Part shown: positions 1 through 7,784 of the stretch, piece after piece
How the letters are laid out: each line of letters opens with the position of its first letter
Numbering within the stretch: position 1 is the first letter of the stretch
Virus record (IMG/VR): IMGVR_UViG_3300042294_002244
Location: 1 to 23,597 of that record
Source: a virus
Strand: one strand, 5' to 3'
Length of the DNA stretch: 23,597 nt
The notes under the pieces: generated by a model
Database searches by the model: none
Told to the model about the DNA's origin: nothing
The model's input: the letters and a program-made list of their open reading frames with translations, nothing else
Position numbers and translations under genes: made by a program

Positions 1-2
1 CC

Positions 3-302
3 CCACCCCTCGAAAAGGAGATCGAGAAAAAAATCTGCGACTACGCCAAGTTGAAAGGCTGCTACGTCCGCAAGTTCGTCTCACCCAACAACCGTTCGGT
101 GCCTGACCGTCTGATCATTGCGCCGGGTGGCGCGGTCGGCTTTCTGGAGATCAAGCGCGGTGGGTGCAAGCCGACCAAGGCACAGGAAGCAGAAATGGAA
201 CTGCTGGCGAAGGTGGGTGCCAACACAGGCTGGTGCGACAACGTGTCGGACGGCAAAGACTTCGTGGATGGCTTGATAAGCCCTAGGGGGTTCTGGGGAT
301 GA
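3..302 (+). CDS. VRR-NUC domain nuclease (5' partial)
   Basis: The frame is open to the left edge, so the true start lies outside the window; the first in-window start candidate (TTG at 51) would cut into the domain. The visible part matches the VRR-NUC fold of the PD-(D/E)xK superfamily: a leading amphipathic helix (EKEIEKKICDYAK), then VPDR with the metal-binding Asp at 105-107, then FLEIKRG giving the E-x-K pair (Glu at 147-149, Lys at 153-155), then KAQE. Small stand-alone VRR-NUC proteins are common in phages, usually beside SNF2-type helicases as here, and are thought to act as structure-specific DNA nucleases; that role is family knowledge, not shown by this sequence. The protein ends in GFWG, a tail shared with the helicase at 1061-2494. 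Its TGA overlaps the next ATG (ATGA at 299-302), so the two genes are coupled. Confidence 0.88.
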   Translation, partial: PPLEKEIEKKICDYAKLKGCYVRKFVSPNNRSVPDRLIIAPGGAVGFLEIKRGGCKPTKAQEAEMELLAKVGANTGWCDNVSDGKDFVDGLISPRGFWG

Positions 303-745
303 AACTGCGCAAAATCAAAATCCCTGGTCGCTGCCCCGTCAGCCGGTGCAAAGGTGTGCCGCGCAACCTGTCCGACCATCCTACCTCCACGCAGCTCTGC
401 GGTTCCCACGCCAAGCAGCAATGGCGTTTGAACAACCCCGTTCACTGTGCCTTCGACAACCTCCGGGCATCCGCTCGCAAGCGCAAGATCGCCTTCACCT
501 TGACCTTCGATCAGTTCAAAGCCGCCATCCTGCCGACCTGCTACATGGACGAGAAGGGTAAGGAGCGATTCTGTCTGCACATCGACCGCAAGGACAGCAC
601 CCGTGGCTACGAGGAGGACAACATCCAGGTGCTCACATGCACGGAGAACGTGGAGAAAGAGCACGCGGAACGTCGGCAACGGTTCGTTGATGCGAAGATC
701 GGCGCACGACAGCACGCAGCAGATAATGAAGGAGACCCTTTCTGA
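299..745 (+). CDS. HNH-like zinc-binding phage protein
   Basis: This 148-residue protein starts at an ATG inside ATGA, with an AGGGGG Shine-Dalgarno at 285-290. The N-terminal part has C12-x4-C17 and C34-x2-H37, a probable zinc site. The C-terminal part has LHIDRKD (H94, D96), GYEEDNIQVLT (N108) and TENVEK (N117), the pattern of phage HNH-related proteins in which a His-Ile-Asp-Arg strand is followed by a GY..NI..L and a conserved Asn. It may be a DNA endonuclease or a nuclease-derived DNA-binding protein; I cannot confirm a complete catalytic set. The C-terminus (NEGDPF) is acidic with a terminal Pro-Phe, resembling the tip that single-stranded DNA-binding proteins use to recruit partners. 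It sits between a VRR-NUC nuclease and a DUF7768 gene in a DNA-metabolism operon. Confidence 0.75.
   Translation: MKLRKIKIPGRCPVSRCKGVPRNLSDHPTSTQLCGSHAKQQWRLNNPVHCAFDNLRASARKRKIAFTLTFDQFKAAILPTCYMDEKGKERFCLHIDRKDSTRGYEEDNIQVLTCTENVEKEHAERRQRFVDAKIGARQHAADNEGDPF
730..734 (+). promoter_or_regulatory. Ribosome binding site deciding the start at 747
   Basis: AGGAG lies 12 nt before the ATG at 747 and downstream of the alternative in-frame ATG at 726, which has no such element. This favours 747, which also starts one base after the previous stop codon. Confidence 0.55.
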
Positions 746-746
746 C

Positions 747-1064
747 ATGACCACCGTAATCCTCGAATCGCCCTACGCAGGCAACCTGCAACGCAATATC
801 CGCTACGCCCGTGCCGCCATGCGCGACTCGCTGTTGCGCGGCGAAGCGCCGATGGTGAGCCACCTGCTCTACACCCAAGTCCTTGACGACGAAGACCCGA
901 CCGACCGTGCCATGGGCATCGCGGCAGGACTGGCGTGGAAAGCGGACAAGACCGTCGTGTACACCGACTGCGGCATCAGTCGCGGCATGGAGTTTGGTGT
1001 TCGTGCAGCGCAGCTTGCCGGTCGTCCTATTGAGTATCGCACGGTGGAGGGGTGGAGGGCGTGA
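747..1064 (+). CDS. DUF7768-type protein (deoxyribosyltransferase-like fold)
   Basis: A 105-residue protein with the hallmarks of the small phage family now called DUF7768, related in pattern to DUF4406 and nucleoside 2-deoxyribosyltransferases. It has ILESPYAGN near the N-terminus, then APMVSHLLYTQVLDD, then DRAMGIAAGLAW, and VYTDCGISRGM near the C-terminus. The SPY...N and GIS.GM segments correspond to the Rossmann-like substrate pocket of the wider fold. No biochemical function is established for the phage family, and a nucleotide-handling role is only an inference from the fold and from the DNA-metabolism neighbours. The frame extends upstream to 603 inside the preceding gene, but that extension is a shadow. 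The stop overlaps the helicase start as GTGA at 1061-1064. Confidence 0.82.
   Translation: MTTVILESPYAGNLQRNIRYARAAMRDSLLRGEAPMVSHLLYTQVLDDEDPTDRAMGIAAGLAWKADKTVVYTDCGISRGMEFGVRAAQLAGRPIEYRTVEGWRA
1046..1052 (+). promoter_or_regulatory. Ribosome binding site for the helicase start at 1061
   Basis: GGAGGGG at 1046-1052 lies 8 nt before GTG 1061. It is too close to the alternative in-frame GTG at 1052, so it favours the start that overlaps the preceding stop. Confidence 0.6.
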
Positions 1065-2494
1065 GCAAGTTCTCCCCACGCCCAGCGCAGAAGGCTTTCA
1101 TCGACCACATGCTGTCGCATGACGTGGTTTATGGCAGCATTTCTATGGGTCTCGGGAAGACGGCGGCGGTGCTTAGTGCTTTCAAAGAGTGGCACTCGTC
1201 GCTCGACACCATTGGAATGTTGGTGATAGCGCCTCTCCGTGTGGCGAATTTGGTCTGGCCTCTTGAAATTTCACAGTGGTCGGATTTCAAGAATTTCAAA
1301 GTTGCCAACCTGCGCACACCTCTTGGTCGTCAAGCCTTCATCGCCGGTAGGGCAGACATATATTTAATCAACTTCGACAGCATCCCCCTGTTGGTGAAGT
1401 TGATCGAGAAGCGAGGAGGCACCGTGCCCTACGATACCGTGGTGTACGATGAAGTTGATTCCGCGAAATCCCCTGACTCGAAGCGCATAGCCCTGCTACG
1501 CCGAGAAGCCCCCCAAGTGAGACGACGCATCGGAATGACTGGTACTCCTATGGACAAGCTGGTGGACTTGTTCGCACAGTTCCGTCTGCTAGATGGTGGA
1601 GAACGACTGGGCCGCAGCTTCCAGCACTTCAAGTCCACCTACTTCCACAAAGCCGATTACATGGGATACAAGTGGGACGCCAACGACGGGGCGAAGGAAC
1701 TGATTGAGAAACGCATCTGTGACATCACCATCACGTTGCGAGCTTCTGAGTGGATGCCTGACATGCCGGACGCGGTGGTGCAGGATGTGGATGTCCACAT
1801 GACACCGGATCAACTTTCCAAGTATCAGGAGTTTGAACGGGAGTTGGTGTTGGAACTGAAAAGCTCGGTAACGATCACAGCCCCCAGCGCGGCAGCCCTT
1901 GTGACCAAGCTACTGCAATACACCAGCGGCGCAGTGTACGACGAAAACGGCACCTACCACTGCATCCACGATCTCAAGATTGACGCTCTCAGGAAGATCA
2001 TCAAGAAGACCAAAGGGCCGGTTCTGGTGGCCGCGATCTTCAAGCACGAGCAGGCCCGGTTGCGAGAAGCGTTCCCCAACGCCACGTTCTTTGCCGACGC
2101 CACCACCCTTGCAGCGCAAACGAAGATGCTGGCTGAGTGGAACCGCAAAGAGATACCCATCTTGGTTGTGTCCCCCTTCTCCGCCAGCCACGGGCTGAAC
2201 ATGCAGTGGGGTGGCAGCACCATGGTCTGGATGTCTCTCATCTATTCCCACCGCCGATACACCCAGATGCTCGCTCGTCTGGCACGTCCCGGTCAGGTGT
2301 GTAACGTGGACGTGTACCGCCTGATGTGCCCCGGCACCGTGGACGACGCTATCGCTACCGTGTTGGAGGACAAACGCGACACTGAGGACAGGCTTTTGTC
2401 CGCGCTCATGATGCTAGAAAGCTCCCGCGATGTCGGTTTGAGCGTCAAGCCAGCCGAAGAACCGGATTTCAACGAAGAAGATTTTTGGGGATGA
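1061..2494 (+). CDS. SNF2-family (SF2) DNA helicase/translocase
   Basis: A 477-residue protein with the full set of superfamily 2 helicase motifs: Walker A G30-L-G-K-T34, the Walker B/DExx box D130-E-V-D133, motif III-like GMTGTP at 158-163, and in the second RecA-like lobe FSASHGLNMQ (motif V) followed by motif VI with Q402, R406, R409 and PGQ ending at 412. The Q...R..RPGQ form is typical of SNF2-type phage proteins, which translocate on double-stranded DNA; the exact role in the phage (recombination, replication restart or remodelling) is not known. The start is a GTG overlapping the preceding stop. The C-terminal tail is acidic and aromatic (DFNEEDFWG) and its last three residues match those of the VRR-NUC protein at 3-302. 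Pairing with VRR-NUC is a common phage arrangement. Confidence 0.92.
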   Translation: MSKFSPRPAQKAFIDHMLSHDVVYGSISMGLGKTAAVLSAFKEWHSSLDTIGMLVIAPLRVANLVWPLEISQWSDFKNFKVANLRTPLGRQAFIAGRADIYLINFDSIPLLVKLIEKRGGTVPYDTVVYDEVDSAKSPDSKRIALLRREAPQVRRRIGMTGTPMDKLVDLFAQFRLLDGGERLGRSFQHFKSTYFHKADYMGYKWDANDGAKELIEKRICDITITLRASEWMPDMPDAVVQDVDVHMTPDQLSKYQEFERELVLELKSSVTITAPSAAALVTKLLQYTSGAVYDENGTYHCIHDLKIDALRKIIKKTKGPVLVAAIFKHEQARLREAFPNATFFADATTLAAQTKMLAEWNRKEIPILVVSPFSASHGLNMQWGGSTMVWMSLIYSHRRYTQMLARLARPGQVCNVDVYRLMCPGTVDDAIATVLEDKRDTEDRLLSALMMLESSRDVGLSVKPAEEPDFNEEDFWG

Positions 2495-2515
2495 ACATTT
2501 AACCATACAAACACC

Positions 2516-3061
2516 ATGAAAGACGACGACCAAAGACCAAAAGCGCCGGAAGGTTACACAGTGATGCTCGGGAAAGACGTGCCAGACCCAGTGCCACAGG
2601 ACACGTTGGTCTGGGATGCGAAAAACGATCTCGAAGGGTGCCCCCACGAGTGGCGACCCAGTCTGCTGATTGGGGCACACCTACATGCAGAGCAGTTCAA
2701 CTCTTGGTACGCCGTGCCGAACGTCGAAACCGACGACGAAACCCTGCACCTGCGCGGGCCTTACCGTGTAGTATCCCCCGACACAGACCCCAAAGCCCCT
2801 CAATCCCTCGCCGAAGAGGCCGCAGCCATTGTGGCTGGAGACCGTGCAGCCGACTACGGCGACGTGAACGACTCTTTCGCTCGCATCGCGAAACTGTGGA
2901 GCGCCTACACAGGGTCGCACATCTCCCCGTGGGACGTGGCGCAGATGATGATTCTGTTGAAAGTCAGCCGAGCCAAGACGAGTACGAAGCGAGACACCCT
3001 GGTTGACATCATCGGGTATGCCGAATGCGCAGGCCAACTGAAGAAACCACGAACAGACTGA
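2516..3061 (+). CDS. DUF6378 domain protein with N-terminal extension
   Basis: A 181-residue protein. The C-terminal ~85 residues carry the DUF6378 pattern: a Glu-rich first helix (LAEEAAAIVAGDR), ADYGD, then ISPWDVAQMMILLKVSR and DTLVDIIGYAE. This all-helical layout with paired acidic residues resembles MazG/dUTPase-like nucleotide pyrophosphohydrolases, so nucleotide-pool control is plausible but unproven for the family. The N-terminal ~95 residues (with VWDAKND and RGPYRVV segments) look beta-rich and I do not recognise them. The ATG at 2516 follows a 21-nt AT-rich gap and has no Shine-Dalgarno; the bases just before it are CACC. The stop shares a base with the terminase start (TGATG at 3059-3063). 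Confidence 0.8.
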   Translation: MKDDDQRPKAPEGYTVMLGKDVPDPVPQDTLVWDAKNDLEGCPHEWRPSLLIGAHLHAEQFNSWYAVPNVETDDETLHLRGPYRVVSPDTDPKAPQSLAEEAAAIVAGDRAADYGDVNDSFARIAKLWSAYTGSHISPWDVAQMMILLKVSRAKTSTKRDTLVDIIGYAECAGQLKKPRTD

Positions 3062-5025
3062 TGCCCCAACCCTCTCCCCAGCAGATGGAACGCACCCACA
3101 TCGCTCGCTATGGGCGGTGGTGGAAACGTCTCCCCGGCGTGCCCAAGACGAGCGCCGGGTATGAGCTGTTGCAGGAGGTGGATCTCGAAAAGTTTATCTT
3201 GGGCAACTACGAGCATTTCGTTAATCTGCCGGGCAGCCAGCTCAACCCGTGGACGTGGCACTTCCGCAGGTTCATCTCGTTGATGCTGGATCGTCCCGAG
3301 ACCAACCCCCGCTACCGCTTCGAGTGGAACCCGTACGCCATGCGGATGTTGGAAGAAGCCTACTCCAACAACTTCCTCGCCGTCGCGGGGCACGCCAGTT
3401 GCTCCAAGTCTGAATTTTTCGCCCTCTACGCCATTGGGCGCTTCCTCATCGGCGCACGTTTTCCCGACTGCCCTGTGGCATCTCCTGAGTATGTGAAGGT
3501 GTTCATTACCTCGACATCGTTGGACGAGTCTCGCGGTCGTATCTGGGGCGTCGTCGAGGGCTACTGGGCGGAGATTTGCCGGTTCTTCGGCGGCGAGCAG
3601 TACATGCAGGCCAAGCTGGTGTCCTCCCTCGGCAAGATCGTGCGCGTCAATTCTGATGGCAAGCAGAACCAGCTCGCAGGCATCACTCTCGTTGCTGGCG
3701 GCAAGGGACAGGACAAGGACGCCTCGACCAAGATCGGTTTCAAGAACCGTTGTGTGATCTTCATCGCGGACGAACTGCCGTTGCTCACCCACAGTCTTTA
3801 CAACACCGCCATCACCAACTTGCAGTCCAATGAGTACTTGCAGTTCATCGGCATTGGCAACCCCACTTCGCCGTTTGACCCGCTCGGCGTGTTCATGGAG
3901 CCGGAGGAAGGGTGGAACTCCATCGACGAAACCTTCGACGGGTGGAAGACCAAACGTGGCTACTGCATTCGATTTGACGGGGAGAAGTCTCCCAACGTGC
4001 TCGCCGGTCGGGAGGTGTGGAAGGGCATTCTCAGCCTGCGCACCGTCACGGATCTGCGTCGAGACCTTGGCCCGAAGTCGCCGGAGTACTACCGCATGGT
4101 GCGCGGCTTCCTCTCCCCCGATGGAGACGCCAATGCCATCTACACGGAAGTCGAGATCACCAGCAGCGGCAGCCAGCACAGAGTCAGCACATGGCTCACC
4201 CCGCCCACCCCAATTGCTTTCCTCGACCCGGCCTTCAGCCATGGTGGAGACGAAGCGGACGCCTGTTTTTGTCGGGTGGGCGACTACTACTCAGCCATCC
4301 ACCAGCGCACCGTCAAAGGTATTGAACTGGTTGAGACGATCAACCTCATGGCCTTGGTCGATGCCAGTAACAAGACGGTGGACCGCAATCAGCAGTTGGT
4401 GAATCTCTACGATGCCGAGTGCGCCAAGCGCGGCGTCAAAGTGGAAGACCGAGGCTCCGACTCCACAGGGGCCGGTGATCCGTTCGCCTCGCTCATGGCG
4501 ATCAAGATGGGCCGGGGCTTCCAGATGGTGAGCTTCGCGGGAGCGCCGTCAGACAAGACCGTGGGCACCACCAACTCGCGCACCGGCAAGGACAGGTTCG
4601 CCAACCGGGTGTCCGAGCTGTGGTACGTCGGCAAAGACTTCATCAAGGCCGGACAGATTCGTGGCCTCGACCCAGAGACGTGCATCCAGATGTGTGCGAG
4701 AATGTACAAGCTCGTGGACCGGGAGAAAGTTGAGGTGGAGTCCAAGAAGGTGATGAAGCAGCGGACCAACGGCAGAAGCCCCGACCGCGCCGACGCCTTC
4801 TTCGGCTGCATCGAGATCGCCCGTCGCCGTCATGGGCTGACTTCGCTGGTCAAGGCTGCCCGCCGAACCGCGTTGCCGTCGAACGCGCCCAAGAACCCCA
4901 TGTCCGTCCGTCACGCTCATCTGGTGGCAGCCGTGACCGACACGAAGGGACGGGGCAAATACTCGGACCTGATCACCGCCTCACTCAGCGCCAATCAGGG
5001 CTGGGCTGATCAAAGTTTCCATTGA
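3061..5025 (+). CDS. terL: Terminase large subunit (ATPase-nuclease)
   Basis: This 654-residue DNA-packaging motor has both expected domains. In the ATPase domain the P-loop is G110-H-A-S-C-S-K-S117 and Walker B is VIFIADEL with D237-E238; GIGNP follows as the coupling region. In the RNase H-like nuclease domain, D389 (FLDPAFS), D467 (SDSTGAGD) and D578 (SPDRADAF) are the likely metal-binding acids. The P-loop has Ser115 where most terminases have the Gly before Lys. I chose ATG 3061, which shares its A with the preceding TGA, over the in-frame ATG at 3025 inside the upstream gene. In the cell it would assemble on the portal and cut and pump DNA into the prohead. No small terminase subunit or portal gene is recognised in the window, and the next genes are accessory enzymes rather than the head genes often found here. 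Confidence 0.95.
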   Translation: MPQPSPQQMERTHIARYGRWWKRLPGVPKTSAGYELLQEVDLEKFILGNYEHFVNLPGSQLNPWTWHFRRFISLMLDRPETNPRYRFEWNPYAMRMLEEAYSNNFLAVAGHASCSKSEFFALYAIGRFLIGARFPDCPVASPEYVKVFITSTSLDESRGRIWGVVEGYWAEICRFFGGEQYMQAKLVSSLGKIVRVNSDGKQNQLAGITLVAGGKGQDKDASTKIGFKNRCVIFIADELPLLTHSLYNTAITNLQSNEYLQFIGIGNPTSPFDPLGVFMEPEEGWNSIDETFDGWKTKRGYCIRFDGEKSPNVLAGREVWKGILSLRTVTDLRRDLGPKSPEYYRMVRGFLSPDGDANAIYTEVEITSSGSQHRVSTWLTPPTPIAFLDPAFSHGGDEADACFCRVGDYYSAIHQRTVKGIELVETINLMALVDASNKTVDRNQQLVNLYDAECAKRGVKVEDRGSDSTGAGDPFASLMAIKMGRGFQMVSFAGAPSDKTVGTTNSRTGKDRFANRVSELWYVGKDFIKAGQIRGLDPETCIQMCARMYKLVDREKVEVESKKVMKQRTNGRSPDRADAFFGCIEIARRRHGLTSLVKAARRTALPSNAPKNPMSVRHAHLVAAVTDTKGRGKYSDLITASLSANQGWADQSFH

Positions 5026-5060
5026 CATTCACCCTATCAAACACGAAGAACGCCGCACCC

Positions 5061-5696
5061 ATGGAATCTGAATTTTACGACGCCGAGTACTACCTGACCG
5101 GCCCGACATCCGGCAAATCAAACTACGTCGATTACAGTTGGAAGCCCGATCTCACGCTCCCCATGGCGGACTGGCTCAAGCGCGTCCTGCACATTAAGGA
5201 CGGCGACACGGTTCTCGATTTTGGGTGCGCCCGAGGCTACCTCGTCAAGGCGTTACGCATGCGCGGGGTGAACGCTTTCGGATACGACAGCAGCGAGTGG
5301 GCCATCCAGAACTGCGACGAAGGGGTGAAGGGTTATGTGTCCAACGTGATGCCCGATGAACGGTTTGATCACATCATCCTGAAGGATGTGGCAGAGCACA
5401 TCCTGCTCGATCAACTTCGTCCTCTGCTCAAACAACTGCTCGCCTCCACCCGGAAGCACCTACTCGCCATCGTCCCGCTGACTCACCATCCCGACGGTCC
5501 CTACCTCCGCGACGAGGACAACTCCGACCCGTCACACTGCAACGCATGGCCGCTGGACATGTGGATGGATTTGTTCAGGGAGAGTGTCTCCTTAGACGAA
5601 GGGTGCATCACTGGTTCATGGCACTACCCCGGACTCAAACCTGCCTCCTCTGAGGTGCCGAAGTCCTGCGGGTTTATCCAATTTACGCGAGTATGA
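5061..5696 (+). CDS. Class I SAM-dependent methyltransferase A
   Basis: A 211-residue Rossmann-fold methyltransferase. Motif I is V51-L-D-F-G-C-A-R-G59, followed by GYDSSEWAI (acidic residue at the end of beta 2) and FDHIILKDVAEHI (motif IV/post-IV). This is the pattern of Methyltransf_11/23-like enzymes, which act on small molecules, sugars or lipids more often than on DNA. No DNA-methyltransferase (N/D)PP(Y/F) motif is present, so base methylation of the usual N6A/N4C type is unlikely. The frame extends to a TTG at 5022 overlapping the terminase stop (TTGA). I prefer ATG 5061 because the protein then begins FYDAEYY, close to where such domains start, but 5022 remains possible. Neither start has a Shine-Dalgarno. 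It overlaps the next gene by ATGA. Confidence 0.85.
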   Translation: MESEFYDAEYYLTGPTSGKSNYVDYSWKPDLTLPMADWLKRVLHIKDGDTVLDFGCARGYLVKALRMRGVNAFGYDSSEWAIQNCDEGVKGYVSNVMPDERFDHIILKDVAEHILLDQLRPLLKQLLASTRKHLLAIVPLTHHPDGPYLRDEDNSDPSHCNAWPLDMWMDLFRESVSLDEGCITGSWHYPGLKPASSEVPKSCGFIQFTRV

Positions 5697-6472
5697 GAAT
5701 CTCCGCAGTCTGTCATTTCCACAACGAGCGCCATGCTCTGCCCGGCTTTATCGAAACCGCCGAGCGAATGTTCGACGAGATCGTGCTCGTATCCTCTCCC
5801 ATGGACGGCACCCCGGCTGACCCTGAGACGATTGCCATTGCAGAGGCGTCCGGTCACAAGCTCATCCACGATACCCTGAGCCAGGGCTTCGGAGCATTAC
5901 GAACCCGCTGCATCGGGTATTCGTCCTGCGAATGGGTGATGATCTTGGACGCGGATGAACGGGTGTGGCCGCTTGCCCCCATCCTCGGCGTCACTGGCAC
6001 CGGCAAGTTCCCCGAGACACTCACCCCCGATCTGCACGTCTCCAACCAAACGGGTGCTGGCGGCAACGTCAACCAGCGTGAGAAGCTGCGGCATTTAATC
6101 GGGCATGCCGAGGCAGAGCAAGCTCTCGCCATCTGCGTGTCCCGCCGTCACTGGTTCGGTGCTCCCGGTGAGTGGGACCGCCCCTGCCAGAACTGGCACG
6201 CGGAGCACGACTGGCAACTCAGGCTATTGAAGAACACCCCCTTCCTGTGCTACGACCCGGAGGTGAAGATGCACGAGCGCCTGATATGGACGCCAACATG
6301 GGCCGAGCCAAAGTTTATCCGGGTGACTGACGGGTCGCTCTACATCGACCACTACTCGCACCACTATCGAGCCATGGAGCCTGAACAGAACACCGAGGAC
6401 ATCGCCACCTACGAGGCGTTGATGCCGGGATGCACCAAAGACATGTGGATTTCACACCAACCAAAAGCATGA
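5693..6472 (+). CDS. GT2-like (GT-A fold) glycosyltransferase
   Basis: This 259-residue protein begins with a typical GT-A nucleotide-sugar strand (AVCHFHNER), followed by FDEIVLVSSPMDGT, which corresponds to the D.SxDGT loop of family 2 glycosyltransferases with Ser where Asp is usual. It then has VMILDADERVW with the metal-binding D86-A-D88. The tail is His/Trp-rich (including IDHYSHHYRAM) and contains a WHAEHDWQLRLLKN segment, as in GT2-like enzymes annotated as SunS/WaaE-type. It would transfer a sugar from a nucleotide donor; the acceptor is unknown. No membrane segment is visible, so a cytoplasmic protein is likely. Start and stop both lie in ATGA overlaps with methyltransferase genes, so it is probably made together with them. 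Confidence 0.82.
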   Translation: MRISAVCHFHNERHALPGFIETAERMFDEIVLVSSPMDGTPADPETIAIAEASGHKLIHDTLSQGFGALRTRCIGYSSCEWVMILDADERVWPLAPILGVTGTGKFPETLTPDLHVSNQTGAGGNVNQREKLRHLIGHAEAEQALAICVSRRHWFGAPGEWDRPCQNWHAEHDWQLRLLKNTPFLCYDPEVKMHERLIWTPTWAEPKFIRVTDGSLYIDHYSHHYRAMEPEQNTEDIATYEALMPGCTKDMWISHQPKA

Positions 6473-7206
6473 GTTTTTACGAAGAAATCAACAAGGTTTA
6501 CGCCTCTTGGAATTACGACAGCCCGCGCCTGCTGCACGGATTCACCCGCTGTCTGAAGCCGCAGCATATCGTCGATTGTGGCACTTACCGGGCCTTGTCT
6601 GCCGCATGGATGGCGAAAGCCTGCCAAGAGAACAACCTAGGCCGCGTCCACTGCCTCGACAACTGGTCGTTATTGGAGCACGTACACATCCTTGAAGGTA
6701 AGACGCCGAAGCAACACGCCGAGGAGAACCTGACTCATCTCGGTGTCCGCGATTGGGTGGAGTTCCATGACGGTGACACCAAGAACTTGAGCATCTGGCC
6801 GGAGCGTGTGGATTTTATCTACATCGACGCTTGGCACAGCCACGAGGCCGCGCTGTTCGAGATGAAGACGGCGATCAACCGAGGCGCTTCCTTTATAGCC
6901 TTCGATGACGTGGAGAACTGCGTTGGTCCCCGCATGTTGGTGGACGGACTGACCGACAGGTTGGGAGGGCTTACAGATTGGCAGCAACTCGACCTCCACT
7001 CCGACAACGGGCTGACCCTCTTCGTCAAGAAACAGTCGCGCCGGTTGATCACGTTCTCCCAAGAACTGCCCTACCCCAACCCCGGCGTTGACCTGCGCCC
7101 GCTCACCCTGGAGCAGCAGAAGGCCCACTTTGACGAGGCCAGCGCCATCACCGGACTGGACTATTCCAGCATCCTCGACCAAACTGAACACGACTTGAAA
7201 GTATGA
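6469..7206 (+). CDS. Class I methyltransferase B (Methyltransf_24-like)
   Basis: A 245-residue protein starting at an ATG in the ATGA overlap; the longer frame from 6430 begins inside the previous gene and was not used. The fold markers are IVDCGTYRALSAAWMA (motif I, atypical in having CGTY rather than GxGxG), VHCLDNW (end of beta 2), VDFIYIDAWHSHEAALFEM and FIAFDDVENC. The 'IDA.HS.E...E....A...G..I..DDV' layout is that of the Methyltransf_24 family, often found among glycan-biosynthesis genes and in some cases metal-dependent. After the domain comes a ~55-residue extension starting near SRRLITFSQELPYPNPGVD that I cannot place. Substrate unknown. Two methyltransferases and a glycosyltransferase in immediate succession suggest a shared product. 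Confidence 0.8.
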   Translation: MSFYEEINKVYASWNYDSPRLLHGFTRCLKPQHIVDCGTYRALSAAWMAKACQENNLGRVHCLDNWSLLEHVHILEGKTPKQHAEENLTHLGVRDWVEFHDGDTKNLSIWPERVDFIYIDAWHSHEAALFEMKTAINRGASFIAFDDVENCVGPRMLVDGLTDRLGGLTDWQQLDLHSDNGLTLFVKKQSRRLITFSQELPYPNPGVDLRPLTLEQQKAHFDEASAITGLDYSSILDQTEHDLKV

Positions 7207-7784
7207 AAATTCTCAACCTCGGAGCCGGGTCAACAAGACCCATCGACAACATCTGGGTCAACCTCGACAACTGGGAGGGCGGTGGTCATGAGATCAACGA
7301 GCCGAACTTCGTCCGGCACGATCTGCGCCAGCCACTCCCTTTTCCCGACAACTCGTTTGACGGCTGTTTGTGCAGCCATGTTCTGGAGCACATGGACTGC
7401 CGTGAAGCGGTCAAGGTGATGAAGGAAGTGCTGCGAGTGCTCAACCCTGGTGGCGTGATACTGGTGAGCGTGCCAGACGCCACCTACTTCCGTTCTGTCC
7501 ACGACGAGGACCGCAACGAGAACTGGCCTCGTTTGTTCGAGGTGACAGATCCACCGAACCCTATCCCAACGTGGTTCGAGGCAGCTTTGTGGTTTGACCA
7601 GCACGCTCAAATCTTCACAGAGGATTCCATGTGGGCACATTTTGTCCGCGCAGGTTTCCCCTCACACCACGTCCATCTCCTTGTCAACTCAGACGAGAAC
7701 CACTCGCCCACGGTTGCCGAGATCGTGCCAAAACTTAACCGCCGTATCTTCTCGTTGGAGATGTGGGCACGGAAACCTCTATGA
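7203..7784 (+). CDS. Class I methyltransferase C (Methyltransf_11-like)
   Basis: A compact 193-residue methyltransferase starting directly with beta 1: MKILNLGAGSTRPIDN (motif I LGAGS), VNLDNW (acidic residue after beta 2), a PLPFPDNSFDGCLCSHVLEHM segment (motif IV plus the 'HVLEH' signature) and RVLNPGGVILVSVPD (motif VI). This is the arrangement of small-molecule or sugar methyltransferases frequently encoded in polysaccharide loci. It appears complete and no catalytic motif is missing. It overlaps both neighbours by ATGA, placing it between methyltransferase B and the radical SAM enzyme. Confidence 0.88.
   Translation: MKILNLGAGSTRPIDNIWVNLDNWEGGGHEINEPNFVRHDLRQPLPFPDNSFDGCLCSHVLEHMDCREAVKVMKEVLRVLNPGGVILVSVPDATYFRSVHDEDRNENWPRLFEVTDPPNPIPTWFEAALWFDQHAQIFTEDSMWAHFVRAGFPSHHVHLLVNSDENHSPTVAEIVPKLNRRIFSLEMWARKPL

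Noticed and set aside
2491-2502. ATGA at the end of the helicase gene as the start of another gene
   Set aside because: The frame ends after three codons (ATG AAC ATT TAA).
3025-3060. Upstream ATG 3025 as terminase start
   Set aside because: It lies within the DUF6378 gene and adds 12 residues of no recognisable character; ATG 3061 sits at the stop-start overlap typical of this operon.
2905-4242. 445-residue open frame antisense to the terminase
   Set aside because: It lies opposite a terminase with all catalytic motifs. Its product has no recognisable domain, and long antisense frames are expected in GC-rich coding DNA.
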